Assembly: GCF_008831045.1 (NCBI RefSeq)
Contig: NZ_WAJS01000027.1
Location: 1 to 41,098 of the forward strand
Direction: 5' to 3'
From: Adlercreutzia muris
Lineage (GTDB): Bacteria > Actinomycetota > Coriobacteriia > Coriobacteriales > Eggerthellaceae
DNA length: 41,098 nt
In this document: positions 24,537 to 33,119 of the stretch, piece after piece
How the letters are laid out: every line of letters starts with the position of its first letter
How positions within the stretch are numbered: position 1 is the first letter of the stretch
Made by a program: the position numbers and the translations under genes
Notes under the pieces: model-generated
Databases searched by the model: none
Told to the model about the DNA's origin: nothing
Seen by the model: the letters and a program-made list of their open reading frames with translations, nothing else

Positions 24537-25526
24537 TTACAGCTCCACTTCGCCGGTAAAGGCCTCCTCGGCCGGGCCGGTCATGATGACGTGGTCGGTC
24601 TCGTCCCAGAGAATATGCAGGGTGCCCCCGCGCAGGCGCACGTCGTTCTCGCGCTCGGAGCGCCCGGTGAGGGCCGCGGCCACCAGCGTCGCGCAGGCGC
24701 CGGTTCCGCAGGCCATGGTCTCGCCGCAGCCGCGCTCGAAGACGCGCATGGCGATGCCGCTACCATCCACGCAGGCGAATTCCACGTTGGTCTTCTCGGG
24801 GAAGGCGGGATGGCTCTCGAAGTAGGCTCCCACGGCGTCCACGTCGAAGGTGTCCAGCGACTTCTCGCAGTCCTTGAACAAATGGGCGGGCAGCGCCTCC
24901 CAGTTGTCGATGAGGCACACGGCATGGGGGTTGCCCATGGACACGCCGACGAAGGCGAACGAGGGACCGGTGGGGTAGGCCAGCGTCAGTGCCGTGGCGG
25001 AAGAACGCGCCTGCCCGTCGCACGGGCGCACCGCCCGCTCTTCCAGCACCACCGCCGTGGCCTCGTCGGCTGCGGCGGCATTCAGGGGAACCTCGGCGGC
25101 CGCCAGAACGGGGGCGCCCATGTCCACCTGGGCCATGGCAAGCTTGCCGGCCTCGTTCATCGTGAAGCGGATGGCACGCGGCCCGGCCAGGGTCTCCACG
25201 GTCAGGCTGCCGCGCGCGGCGTCCACGATGCCGCGGTCCACCACGTACTTCGCGAAGCAGCGCACGCCGTTGCCGCACATCTGGGCCAAGGTGCCGTCGG
25301 CGTTGATGTAGTACATGAGTCCATCGCAGCCCTCAAGGCGAGCGGGCCGCACGAGGATGACTCCGTCGGCTCCGATGCCGAATCGGCGGTCACACAGCTG
25401 CTTCACCTGGTCAACTGACACATCCAACGTCTCGTCGCGGTCGTCGAAGAACACGAAGTCGTTGCCGAGCCCGTGCAGCTTCGCGAAGGGGTAGCGACCC
25501 GCAACGCCTGCTCCCGTTATCTCCAT
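24537..25526 (-). CDS. dapF: Diaminopimelate epimerase
   Basis: A 329-residue cofactor-independent epimerase making meso-diaminopimelate from LL-diaminopimelate for peptidoglycan and lysine. The two catalytic cysteines are C84 in AQMCGNG and C273 in MACGTGA; FAKLHGLGNDF at the N-terminus is also characteristic. It is somewhat longer than the usual 270-285 residues, with extra sequence around residues 115-165. ATGs at 25532 and 25526 are both usable; AAAGGTG is better spaced for 25526. It lies 37 bp after glnN in the same direction and is probably its co-transcribed last gene. Confidence 0.95.
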   Translation of the reverse strand: MEITGAGVAGRYPFAKLHGLGNDFVFFDDRDETLDVSVDQVKQLCDRRFGIGADGVILVRPARLEGCDGLMYYINADGTLAQMCGNGVRCFAKYVVDRGIVDAARGSLTVETLAGPRAIRFTMNEAGKLAMAQVDMGAPVLAAAEVPLNAAAADEATAVVLEERAVRPCDGQARSSATALTLAYPTGPSFAFVGVSMGNPHAVCLIDNWEALPAHLFKDCEKSLDTFDVDAVGAYFESHPAFPEKTNVEFACVDGSGIAMRVFERGCGETMACGTGACATLVAAALTGRSERENDVRLRGGTLHILWDETDHVIMTGPAEEAFTGEVEL

Positions 25527-25563
25527 GGCCATCACCTTTCCCTGAATATCTCGTCGCGCGCGC

Positions 25564-27657
25564 CTAGGCATAGAAGAGGATCTCATTGTACGACGGCACG
25601 GGCCAATCGCTGTCGGGCACGAGAATCTCCAGGTTGTCCACGGTCTCGCGCAGGCTCTCCATGAGCGGCAGCAGCTCGTGGGCGTTGGCATTCGCCGCGG
25701 CCTGGGCGTCGTCGATCTTCACGATCTCCCTGTGCTTGGCGGCCAGGGCATCGAACTTCTCCTGCGCCTCGTTCAGCCCATCCATGATGCGGGCGAGCTG
25801 CGCCTCTTGGGCGGACGTGTTGGCAGCGGGCATGGCCGCCTTCACCGCGGTGATATGGTCGGCCACCTTAGCGGCATAGGCGCTGATGGCCGGCAGGTAC
25901 AGCCGCCGCATCATACGTCGCATCACGCGGGCCTCGATGTTGATGAGCTTGTTGTACTTCTCCAGCTTCACCTCGTAGCGGCTGCGCACCTCGCTTTCGG
26001 AGAGCACGCCGAACTCCTCGAACAGCTCGATGGACTTCGGCGCCACGAAGCAGGGCAGCGCATCAGCCGTGGTCTTGTGGTTGGCCAGGCCGCGACGGGC
26101 GGCCTCCTCTTCCCACTCGGCGGAGTACCCGTTGCCGTTGAAGATGATGCGCTCGTGATCGCGCAGGGTCTGCTTCACGTAATCCCAGGCCGCCTGTACG
26201 AACTCGTCGCCGGTCTTGTCCTCCAGGGCGTCGGCGAAGTCCTTCAGCGATTTTGCCATGGCCGTGTTCAGCACCATGTTCGCGTCCGACAGGTTCACCG
26301 CCGAGCCAGGCATGCGGAACTCGAACTTGTTGCCCGTGAAGGCGAAGGGGCTCGTGCGGTTGCGGTCGGTGTTGTCCTTCTGGAAGTTGGGCAGCACGCT
26401 TACGCCGAGGTCCATGGACACGCGGTCTGCCTCGCTGTAGTCGCGGCCCTCGATGAGCGCGTTCACGACCGCTCCCAGCTCGTCGCCGAGGAACATCGAG
26501 ATGATGGCCGGGGGCGCCTCGTTGGCCCCCAGGCGATGATCGTTGCCCGCGCTGGCCACGGTCATGCGCAGCAGTTCCTGGTAATCGTCGACGGCCTGCA
26601 CCACGCCGGCGAGGAACACCAAGAAGCGCAGGTTGTCCATGGGGTGCTCGCCTGGGTCGAGCAGGTTCTTGCTGCCAGCCGAGATGGACCAGTTGTTGTG
26701 CTTGCCCGAGCCGTTCACGCCCTCGAAGGGTTTCTCGTGCTGCAGGCACACCAGACCGTAGCGGCTGGCCAGAAGGCGCATCTTCTCCATGGTGAGCAGG
26801 TTCTCGTCGATGCCGCGGTTGGCTTCGGAATAGATGGGTGCCAGCTCGTGCTGGGCCGGGGCCACCTCGTTGTGCTTGGTCTTGGCGGGCACGCCGAGCA
26901 TCCACAGCTCGTCGTCGAGCTCCTTCATGTAGGCGCTCACGGTGGGACGGATGGCGCCGAAGTAGTGCTCCTCCAATTCCTGACCCTTGCAGGGGGAATA
27001 GCCGAACAGGGTGCGGCCCGTGAGCATGAGGTCCATGCGGCGCTCGTAGTCCTTCTCGGAGATGAGGAAGTACTCCTGCTCGGCGCCGACGTTGGTCACC
27101 ACGCGGCCCGCATCCTCCTCGCCGAAGAGCTCCAGCACGCGGCGCGCCTGGGTCTCGATGGCCTTCATCGAGCGCAGAAGCGGCGTCTTCTTGTCCAAAG
27201 CCTCGCCAGTGTAGCTGCAGAAGGCGGTGGGAATGCAGAGCACGTCGTCTTTAATGAAGGCGTAGGAGGTGGGGTCCCAGGCGGTGTAGCCGCGGGCCTC
27301 GAAGGTGGCGCGCAGGCCGCCGGAGGGGAAGCTGGAGGCATCCGGCTCGCCTTGGATGAGCTCCTTGCCCGAGAAGGTCATGATGGCGTGGCCGTCGGAG
27401 GTGGGGTCCACGAAGGCATCGTGCTTCTCGGAGGTGATGCCGGAAAGCGGCTGGAACCAATGGGTGTAGTGGGTGGCGCCCTTCTCGATGGCCCATTCCT
27501 TCATGGCGTGGGCCACCACGTTGGCCACCTCGGGCGCAAGCGGCGCGCCTTCCTTGATGGTGTCCATGAGCTGCTTGTAAGTGGCCTTGGGCAGGCGCTC
27601 GCGCATGGTGGACTCGTTGAACACAAGGGAGCCGTAGATCTCGGGAACGTTGGTCAT
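25564..27657 (-). CDS. glnN: Glutamine synthetase type III
   Basis: A 697-residue type III glutamine synthetase, which makes glutamine from glutamate, ammonia and ATP. The length and the motifs [23 protein letters not shown] and [12 protein letters not shown] are typical of GSIII and distinguish it from the ~450-residue type I enzyme. The C-terminal half is mostly helical. The start ATG has AAAAGGAG upstream. Four iterated 12-bp boxes lie in the 95-bp gap between gltB3 and this gene, so it may have its own regulated promoter as well as read-through from the glutamate synthase genes. Confidence 0.95.
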   Translation of the reverse strand: MTNVPEIYGSLVFNESTMRERLPKATYKQLMDTIKEGAPLAPEVANVVAHAMKEWAIEKGATHYTHWFQPLSGITSEKHDAFVDPTSDGHAIMTFSGKELIQGEPDASSFPSGGLRATFEARGYTAWDPTSYAFIKDDVLCIPTAFCSYTGEALDKKTPLLRSMKAIETQARRVLELFGEEDAGRVVTNVGAEQEYFLISEKDYERRMDLMLTGRTLFGYSPCKGQELEEHYFGAIRPTVSAYMKELDDELWMLGVPAKTKHNEVAPAQHELAPIYSEANRGIDENLLTMEKMRLLASRYGLVCLQHEKPFEGVNGSGKHNNWSISAGSKNLLDPGEHPMDNLRFLVFLAGVVQAVDDYQELLRMTVASAGNDHRLGANEAPPAIISMFLGDELGAVVNALIEGRDYSEADRVSMDLGVSVLPNFQKDNTDRNRTSPFAFTGNKFEFRMPGSAVNLSDANMVLNTAMAKSLKDFADALEDKTGDEFVQAAWDYVKQTLRDHERIIFNGNGYSAEWEEEAARRGLANHKTTADALPCFVAPKSIELFEEFGVLSESEVRSRYEVKLEKYNKLINIEARVMRRMMRRLYLPAISAYAAKVADHITAVKAAMPAANTSAQEAQLARIMDGLNEAQEKFDALAAKHREIVKIDDAQAAANANAHELLPLMESLRETVDNLEILVPDSDWPVPSYNEILFYA

Positions 27658-27695
27658 GGGAATCTCCTTTTCTGTAGGCGGTGCTCAGAGCGAAT

Positions 27696-27736
27696 ACAGG
27701 TGAATCGACAGTAAAGCGACAGGTGGAACGACAGGT
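27696..27736 (-). promoter_or_regulatory. Four iterated 12-bp boxes upstream of glnN
   Basis: Reading the minus strand, ACCTGTCGTTCC, ACCTGTCGCTTT, ACTGTCGATTC and ACCTGT follow one another with periods of 12, 11 and 12 bp (forward-strand cores ACAGGT at 27696, ACAGTA at 27708, ACAGGT at 27719 and 27731). They sit 39-79 bp upstream of the glnN start, a good place for a nitrogen-responsive regulator. The sequence does not match the GlnR or AmtR sites I know. Confidence 0.55.
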
Positions 27737-27752
27737 ACGGCAGCGGGTCGGC

Positions 27753-28550
27753 CTAGTGGGCGTACAGGCCGCCGTAGGGGCGGGCGCTTGCGGCACGCAG
27801 GCAGTACCAGCTGCCCGGGTCGCCGCCCAAGGGCGGGCCCTCGCTCGCGAAAGCCTCGTCGTAGGCGGCGAGCAGCGCGGCAAGCTGAGGGATGTCCTCG
27901 TCGCCGACGAGTTCCTGGATGAGACCGTCCATGATGCGCTCGGTGCTTAAGGGATGGCGCAGGTAGATCACCCCGCCGTGCATGCCGGTGCCCACATAGT
28001 CGCCGGGCGTGCCCCCGATGACGATCACGCCGCCGGCCATGTACTCGCCGAGGAAGGCGCCGGCATCTCCGCCGATGACGATGGCTGGGCGCTTGCCCGC
28101 GTACTCCTTCATGTGGATGCCCGCGCGCCAGCCGCAGTCGCCGCGCACGAGGATGGTGCCCCCGCGCATGGCGTAGCCGGCGGCGTCCCCGATGCGCCCG
28201 TGCACGACGATGGCGCCGTCGTTCATGGTGTTGCCCACCTGGTCCTGGCCGTTGCCGTGCACGACGATGGCGCCGCCATCCAGGTAGCAGCCCAAATCGT
28301 TGCCGGGAGTGCCGAGGATGTCGAGCGATTTGCCCGCGGGCAGCGCGCAGCCGAGGTAGCGCTGGGCGTTCGCATCGCGGACGACGACGGCATCGGTGCC
28401 CGCCAGGGCCTTCCGCACCTGCTCGTTGGCCTCCTTGAAGTGGGCGAGCCCGAGAGTCACCTCGCCTGTGGCCGTTCCGCCGGCCAAGGCCGCCGTGCCT
28501 GCGGCCGCCTCGGCTTTCCCGGCGTCCAGGGTGTGGGTCGCGTCGGTCAT
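27753..28550 (-). CDS. Glutamate synthase domain 3 protein (GXGXG beta-helix)
   Basis: A 265-residue stand-alone version of the C-terminal domain of glutamate synthase alpha subunit. Repeats of the type GGAIVVHG, DGAIVVHG, GGTILVRG, GGVIVIGG mark a right-handed beta-helix, and GDAAGYAMRGGTI matches the GXGXG domain core. In whole GltB it holds the amidotransferase and FMN domains in register; here it is encoded as its own gene, as in archaeal-type glutamate synthases. It starts 14 bp after gltB2 with AGGAAG upstream. The last ~60 residues lie beyond the repeat domain. Confidence 0.9.
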   Translation of the reverse strand: MTDATHTLDAGKAEAAAGTAALAGGTATGEVTLGLAHFKEANEQVRKALAGTDAVVVRDANAQRYLGCALPAGKSLDILGTPGNDLGCYLDGGAIVVHGNGQDQVGNTMNDGAIVVHGRIGDAAGYAMRGGTILVRGDCGWRAGIHMKEYAGKRPAIVIGGDAGAFLGEYMAGGVIVIGGTPGDYVGTGMHGGVIYLRHPLSTERIMDGLIQELVGDEDIPQLAALLAAYDEAFASEGPPLGGDPGSWYCLRAASARPYGGLYAH

Positions 28551-28564
28551 GGCTTCCTCCCGTC

Positions 28565-30079
28565 CTACTCGCCGGCGTACTTCACGCCGAGGATGTCCAG
28601 TTCCTTCTCGTTGAGCCCCACGCCGCGCAGCATCAGGCGGTTGCCCCGCAGGCTGTCCACGGCGTTGATGCCCATGCCGCCCATCATCTCCTGAATCTCG
28701 GCGGTCCACGCCCGCACGAGGTTCACCACGCGCTCGGCCGCCTCCTCGGGCTGCAGCCGCTCGGTGAGTGCCGCACGCTGGGTGGCGATGCCCCAGTTGC
28801 ATCGGCCGCTCGAGCAGTCGCGGCACTGATGGCATCCCATGGCGATGAGGGCCGCCGACCCGATGGAGCAGGCGTCGGCCCCCAGGGCGATGGCGCGCAC
28901 CACGTCGGCGGAGTTGCGGATGGAGCCGCTGGCCACCAAGCTCACCGTGGAGCGGATGCCCTCGTCGCGCAAACGCTGGTCGATGGCGGCCAGGGCCAGC
29001 TCCACCGGAATGCCCACCGCGTCGCGGATGCGCTTGGGGGCGGCGCCGGTGCCCCCGCGCAAGCCGTCCACCACGATGATGTCGGCGCCGGTGCGGGCCA
29101 TGCCGCTGGCGATGGCGGCGGCGTTGTGCACGGCGGCGATCTTCACCGCCACGGGCTTGCGGTAGCCGGTGGCCTCCTTGATGGAGAAGATGAGCTGGCG
29201 CAAATCCTCGATGGAGTAGATGTCGTGGTGAGGCGCCGGCGAGATGGCATCGCTGCCCTCGGGGATCATGCGGGTGCGCGACACCTCGCTGTTGATCTTC
29301 TCCCCGGGCAAGTGTCCGCCGATGCCGGGCTTGGCGCCCTGGCCGATCTTGATCTCGATGGCCGCTGCCGTGTTCAGGTAGTGCGCATCCACGCCGAAGC
29401 GCCCCGATGCTACCTGGGCGAAGGCGTGGTCGGCGAAGGGCTCCAGGTCGCGGTGCATGCCGCCCTCGCCCACGTTGAAGAAGGTGCCCAGCTCGGTGGC
29501 GGCTAGGGCCAGGGCCTTCTGGGCGTTCAGCGAGATGGAGCCGAAGGACATGGCCGAGAACATGATCGGCACATCGAGCTTCAGCTGCGGCGGCAGGGGC
29601 TCCACCACCCGTCGCTCGCGCTCGTTGATCTTGAGGATCTCGGGCCGGCTGCCCAAAAACACCCGGGTCTCCATGGGCTCGCGCAGAGGGTCGATGGAGG
29701 GATTGGTCACCTGGCTCGCGTTCAGCAGCAGGTGGTCCCAGTAGATGGGGTAGGGGGCGGGCGTTCCCATGGACGACAGCAGCACGGCGCCGGTCTGGGC
29801 CTGCTTGGCGATGTCGGCCATGGCCTCGGCCGTCCAGGTGGACGAGCCGGTGCCCACCTGGGGCCACGGCCGGATAGTCAGGGCCAGCTCGGGGCAGAAC
29901 ACCACGCAGCGCTGGCAGTTCACGCAGGCGCGGGAGTTGATGACGATGCGATCGGGGTCTTTCCGCAGGCGGTGCACGCCGTTGGCGCAGGAGCGCACGC
30001 ACTGGGCGCAGCCGGTGCAGGCCGCCTCGTCGCGCACGACCCGGTAGCGGGGGAGCACGCAGTTGGTCGTAGCATCCAT
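28565..30079 (-). CDS. Glutamate synthase FMN/Fe-S catalytic subunit (archaeal-type GltB2)
   Basis: A 504-residue synthase subunit that reductively transfers the amide nitrogen to 2-oxoglutarate. The N-terminus is a two-cluster ferredoxin domain (C21, C24, C27, C31 and C52, C55, C58, C62). The FMN barrel follows, with SAMSFGSIS, KPGIGGHLPG and VDGLRGGTGA. The 3Fe-4S site is represented by C416, C419, C422 and C427 in GCHQCRDC...C. The built-in ferredoxin domain suggests ferredoxin as electron donor; no NADPH-binding GltD gene is nearby. The upstream gene ends in a GTGA overlap (GTG at 30088); I prefer the ATG at 30079. Confidence 0.93.
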   Translation of the reverse strand: MDATTNCVLPRYRVVRDEAACTGCAQCVRSCANGVHRLRKDPDRIVINSRACVNCQRCVVFCPELALTIRPWPQVGTGSSTWTAEAMADIAKQAQTGAVLLSSMGTPAPYPIYWDHLLLNASQVTNPSIDPLREPMETRVFLGSRPEILKINERERRVVEPLPPQLKLDVPIMFSAMSFGSISLNAQKALALAATELGTFFNVGEGGMHRDLEPFADHAFAQVASGRFGVDAHYLNTAAAIEIKIGQGAKPGIGGHLPGEKINSEVSRTRMIPEGSDAISPAPHHDIYSIEDLRQLIFSIKEATGYRKPVAVKIAAVHNAAAIASGMARTGADIIVVDGLRGGTGAAPKRIRDAVGIPVELALAAIDQRLRDEGIRSTVSLVASGSIRNSADVVRAIALGADACSIGSAALIAMGCHQCRDCSSGRCNWGIATQRAALTERLQPEEAAERVVNLVRAWTAEIQEMMGGMGINAVDSLRGNRLMLRGVGLNEKELDILGVKYAGE

Positions 30080-30084
30080 GGCGC

Positions 30085-31284
30085 TCACGCCTCCCTTCTC
30101 TTGCGGGGCAGCACGCCCACTTCGTGTTCCAGCGGCCAGTCGCGCACCGCCCGGTTCTCCGCGGCCTCGCCGGCCTTGGCGGCCGCCACATCGTCGCGCT
30201 GCACCACGAAGGGCACGCCGCCCTCGATGGAGCGCACGTTCTCCGCGTCGGGGCACACCACCTGGATGGCCGCCTGCTCGCTGGCCAGATACACCATCGG
30301 CCCCTTCTCGGCCACCATGAGCGCCCGCAGCTTCAAGCGGTCGTTCAGGGCCAAAAGCCCCTCCTCGGAGCCCACGATGATGGAGAAGGGCCCGTTCACG
30401 AGCGCGCTGGCGTACACCGTGCGCAGCGCCGTCTCGAAGGCAGCCCGGTCGGGTTCCATGGCGTCGATCTCGCGCCAGGAGGGGGCTGCCATGATGTGGG
30501 CGGCCATCTGCTGGGACAGGCCGTGGCGGCGGGCCAGAAGGTCGAACAGGTAGGTGATGACCTCGGTGTCGGTCTGCAGCTCGCAGTCGTAGCCGAACTG
30601 CTCCACGTAGCGGCGGTTCGCGTCGTAGCTGGAAATCTCGCCGTTGTGGACGACCGACCAGTTCAGCAAGGTGAAGGGGTGCGCCCCGCCCCACCAGCCG
30701 GGCGTGTTGGTGGGGAAGCGCCCGTGGGCCGTCCAGGCCCAGGCCTCGTAGTCGCCGATGCGGTAGAACTCTCCGATGTCCTCGGGGTACCCCACGCCCT
30801 TGAACACGCCCATGTCCTTGCCCGACGAGGCCACGAAGGCGCCCTCGATCTTCCCGTTGATATGGAAGACGTGCTGCATGGTGTACTCCGCCTCGTCCAG
30901 CCCGCTCGCGGCCAGGCGCATGGGATGCGGCGCCATGAAATAGCGCCAGATGTCCGGCGGGTTCTTGATGGCCGGGTGCTCCTCGGTGGGAATGCGCTCC
31001 TGCTTCTCGCAGAGGTAGAAGTGCTCCAGATAGGCCTCGGCGGCGGCGCGGGCCTCGCGGCTCTCGTACATAATATGGAAGGCGTACAGGTCGGCGTAGT
31101 CGGGGTAGATGCCGTAGGCGGCGAACCCGCCGCCCAGCCCGTTGCTCCGATCGTGCATGAGCGCGATGGAGCGCAGGATGTCGCCTCCGTCGTGGCGCGC
31201 GCCGCTGCGATCCATGATGCCCGCGATGGCGCAGCCCGAGGGGATGCGAACCTCGCCCTCGCGGGGAATGTTCCTGCGTGTCAT
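30085..31284 (-). CDS. Glutamate synthase glutaminase subunit (class II amidotransferase, GltB1)
   Basis: A 399-residue class II (Ntn) glutamine amidotransferase that releases ammonia from glutamine for the FMN subunit. The probable nucleophile is C18 in PSGCAIAG, so 17 residues would have to be removed for it to become N-terminal; no later start codon exists before it. Other motifs: AHGRFPTNTPGWWGGAHPF and VVHNGEISSY, typical of this fold. It heads a minus-strand run with the other two glutamate synthase genes, glnN and dapF. GAGGAG precedes the ATG by 8 nt. It is divergent from purF, another class II amidotransferase. Confidence 0.93.
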   Translation of the reverse strand: MTRRNIPREGEVRIPSGCAIAGIMDRSGARHDGGDILRSIALMHDRSNGLGGGFAAYGIYPDYADLYAFHIMYESREARAAAEAYLEHFYLCEKQERIPTEEHPAIKNPPDIWRYFMAPHPMRLAASGLDEAEYTMQHVFHINGKIEGAFVASSGKDMGVFKGVGYPEDIGEFYRIGDYEAWAWTAHGRFPTNTPGWWGGAHPFTLLNWSVVHNGEISSYDANRRYVEQFGYDCELQTDTEVITYLFDLLARRHGLSQQMAAHIMAAPSWREIDAMEPDRAAFETALRTVYASALVNGPFSIIVGSEEGLLALNDRLKLRALMVAEKGPMVYLASEQAAIQVVCPDAENVRSIEGGVPFVVQRDDVAAAKAGEAAENRAVRDWPLEHEVGVLPRKRREA

Positions 31285-31489
31285 AGCTGCGACTCCTCGT
31301 TCGTGGTTTTCAGCGTCCCCATGCTAGGCCCCCAACGTTACGCGGGAGGGTCAACTTTGTTTCCGCTTGGTACGGGTCTTGTTTCCAGCGCATTTCCTCC
31401 CGGCCCGCGCGCCTCTGCACCCGCGTTTGTCGGCTACCATGGGAGACCGCCGATAAGAAGGACGGCCCCAATACGTCGTTGGAGGAGCG

Positions 31490-32902
31490 ATGCGCGCCAT
31501 GGAAACCGTTGTCTGCGAAATGCCCGATGCCCTGGAGGAAGCCTGCGGTGTATTCGGAGTGTACGCCCCCGGCGAGGATGTGGCCCGCCTCGCGGGCTTT
31601 GGTCTGCAGGCCCTGCAGCATCGGGGCCAGGAGAGCGCTGGCATCGCCGTGGGGGATGGGGAGACGCTGCGCTGCCACAAGGATGTGGGCCTGGTCACCC
31701 AGGTGTTCGACGATGCGGTGATGGAAGAGCTGGGCGGCTTGCTGGCCGTGGGGCACGTGCGCTATTCCACAAGCGGAGCCGCCTCCTCGCGGGATGCCGC
31801 CCAGCCCCACCTGTCGACCATCGATGCGGAGTCCATCGCCCTGGTTCACAACGGCACGCTCCTCGGCACCGAGGCGCTGCGAGCGTCGCTTGAGGCCGAG
31901 GGGGCCGTCTTCGCCGCGGGCACCGATAGCGAGGTGGCGGCCCACGTCATCGCGCGGGCGGTCCGCCGGGCCGGATCGGTCCGCGAGGGCATACGGCAGG
32001 CCATGGATGTGCTTGAGGGCGCCTATGCCATGATCCTGGCCACGCCCCGGGCCCTCTACGCCTTCCGCGACCCGCACGGCATTCGCCCGCTGTGCATCGG
32101 GCGCCTGCCCGAAGGCGGCTGGGTCGTCTCCTCCGAGACTTGCGGGCTCGATATCGCGGGCGCGGCCTACGTGCGCGATGTGGAGCCGGCCGAGGTGGTG
32201 CGCCTCGGGCGCGAGGGGCTGGTCGCCGAGAGCGGGCGCGCGGCGCCGCGGCGCGCCTCCTGCATCTTCGAGTACGTGTACTTCGCCCGCCCCGACAGCA
32301 TCATCGACGGGCAGAGCGTCTACCAGGCGCGCCGGGCCATGGGGGCCATACTCTCGGCGGAGGCCCCCGTTCAGGCCGACGCGGTGATCGGCGTGCCCGA
32401 CTCTGGGACGCCGGCGGCGGTGGGCTATGCCGAGGCGAGCGGCATTCCCTACGCCTTCGGCATCGTGAAGAACCATTACGTGGGCCGCACCTTCATCCAG
32501 CCCACCCAGGCCATGCGCGAGCGGGGCATCACCCTAAAGCTGAACCCGCTGCCCAGCGTTATCGCGGGCAAGCGCCTCGTGGTCATCGACGACAGCATCG
32601 TGCGCGGCAGCACGAGCCGCCAGCTGGTGTCCATGCTCTACGAGGCGGGGGCGGCCGAGGTGCACCTGCGCATCGTGAGCCCCGAGGTGCGCTGGCCCTG
32701 CTTCTACGGCATCGACACGGCCACCCGCGATCAGCTTCTGGCCGCCGGGCGCACTACCGAGGAGATGCGGCGGTGGATCGGCTGCGATTCGCTGGCCTTC
32801 ATCTCCCTGGAAGGGCTGCACCGGGCTGTCGGCGGAGCGCGTCACCAGGGGTGGTGCGAGGCGTGCTTCACGGGAAGCTACCCGGTGCCCCGCCCGCTGT
32901 AG
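31490..32902 (+). CDS. purF: Amidophosphoribosyltransferase
   Basis: A 470-residue enzyme for the first committed step of purine synthesis (PRPP plus glutamine to phosphoribosylamine). The glutaminase nucleophile is C19 in EACGVFGV, after a short propeptide as in Bacillus subtilis PurF. The PRPP site is VVIDDSIVRGSTS. Four cysteines at the positions of the Bacillus [4Fe-4S] ligands are present (C258, C404, C456, C459), so it is the Fe-S, oxygen-sensitive type. GGAGG four bases upstream supports the start at 31490. No other purine gene is adjacent. Confidence 0.97.
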   Translation: MRAMETVVCEMPDALEEACGVFGVYAPGEDVARLAGFGLQALQHRGQESAGIAVGDGETLRCHKDVGLVTQVFDDAVMEELGGLLAVGHVRYSTSGAASSRDAAQPHLSTIDAESIALVHNGTLLGTEALRASLEAEGAVFAAGTDSEVAAHVIARAVRRAGSVREGIRQAMDVLEGAYAMILATPRALYAFRDPHGIRPLCIGRLPEGGWVVSSETCGLDIAGAAYVRDVEPAEVVRLGREGLVAESGRAAPRRASCIFEYVYFARPDSIIDGQSVYQARRAMGAILSAEAPVQADAVIGVPDSGTPAAVGYAEASGIPYAFGIVKNHYVGRTFIQPTQAMRERGITLKLNPLPSVIAGKRLVVIDDSIVRGSTSRQLVSMLYEAGAAEVHLRIVSPEVRWPCFYGIDTATRDQLLAAGRTTEEMRRWIGCDSLAFISLEGLHRAVGGARHQGWCEACFTGSYPVPRPL

Positions 32903-33119
32903 CGCCGCCCCCGGCAGCGCCGTTTCCAGGTGCGCGGACTCCCTTGGCCGCGCCCGCCCCTTCGGGAGGCGCCCCGGCACCCCTTGACGATTTTATGCCG
33001 CTTTGGCGTTGAGCGGGTAACCGGGGCGCCCTTCCGTCATCATGTCCCTCTCGTGCGCGGACAATGGGTTCCGCGGGCGGTACGGTATGTGCGAGACCGC
33101 GTGTGAGAGAGGGAGGCCC

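Noticed and set aside
32903-33119. Terminator and promoter between purF and brnQ
   Set aside because: Several short GC stems and a lone TTGACG (32984-32989) are present, but no stem is followed by a T-run and no -10 lies at the right distance, so I do not call either.
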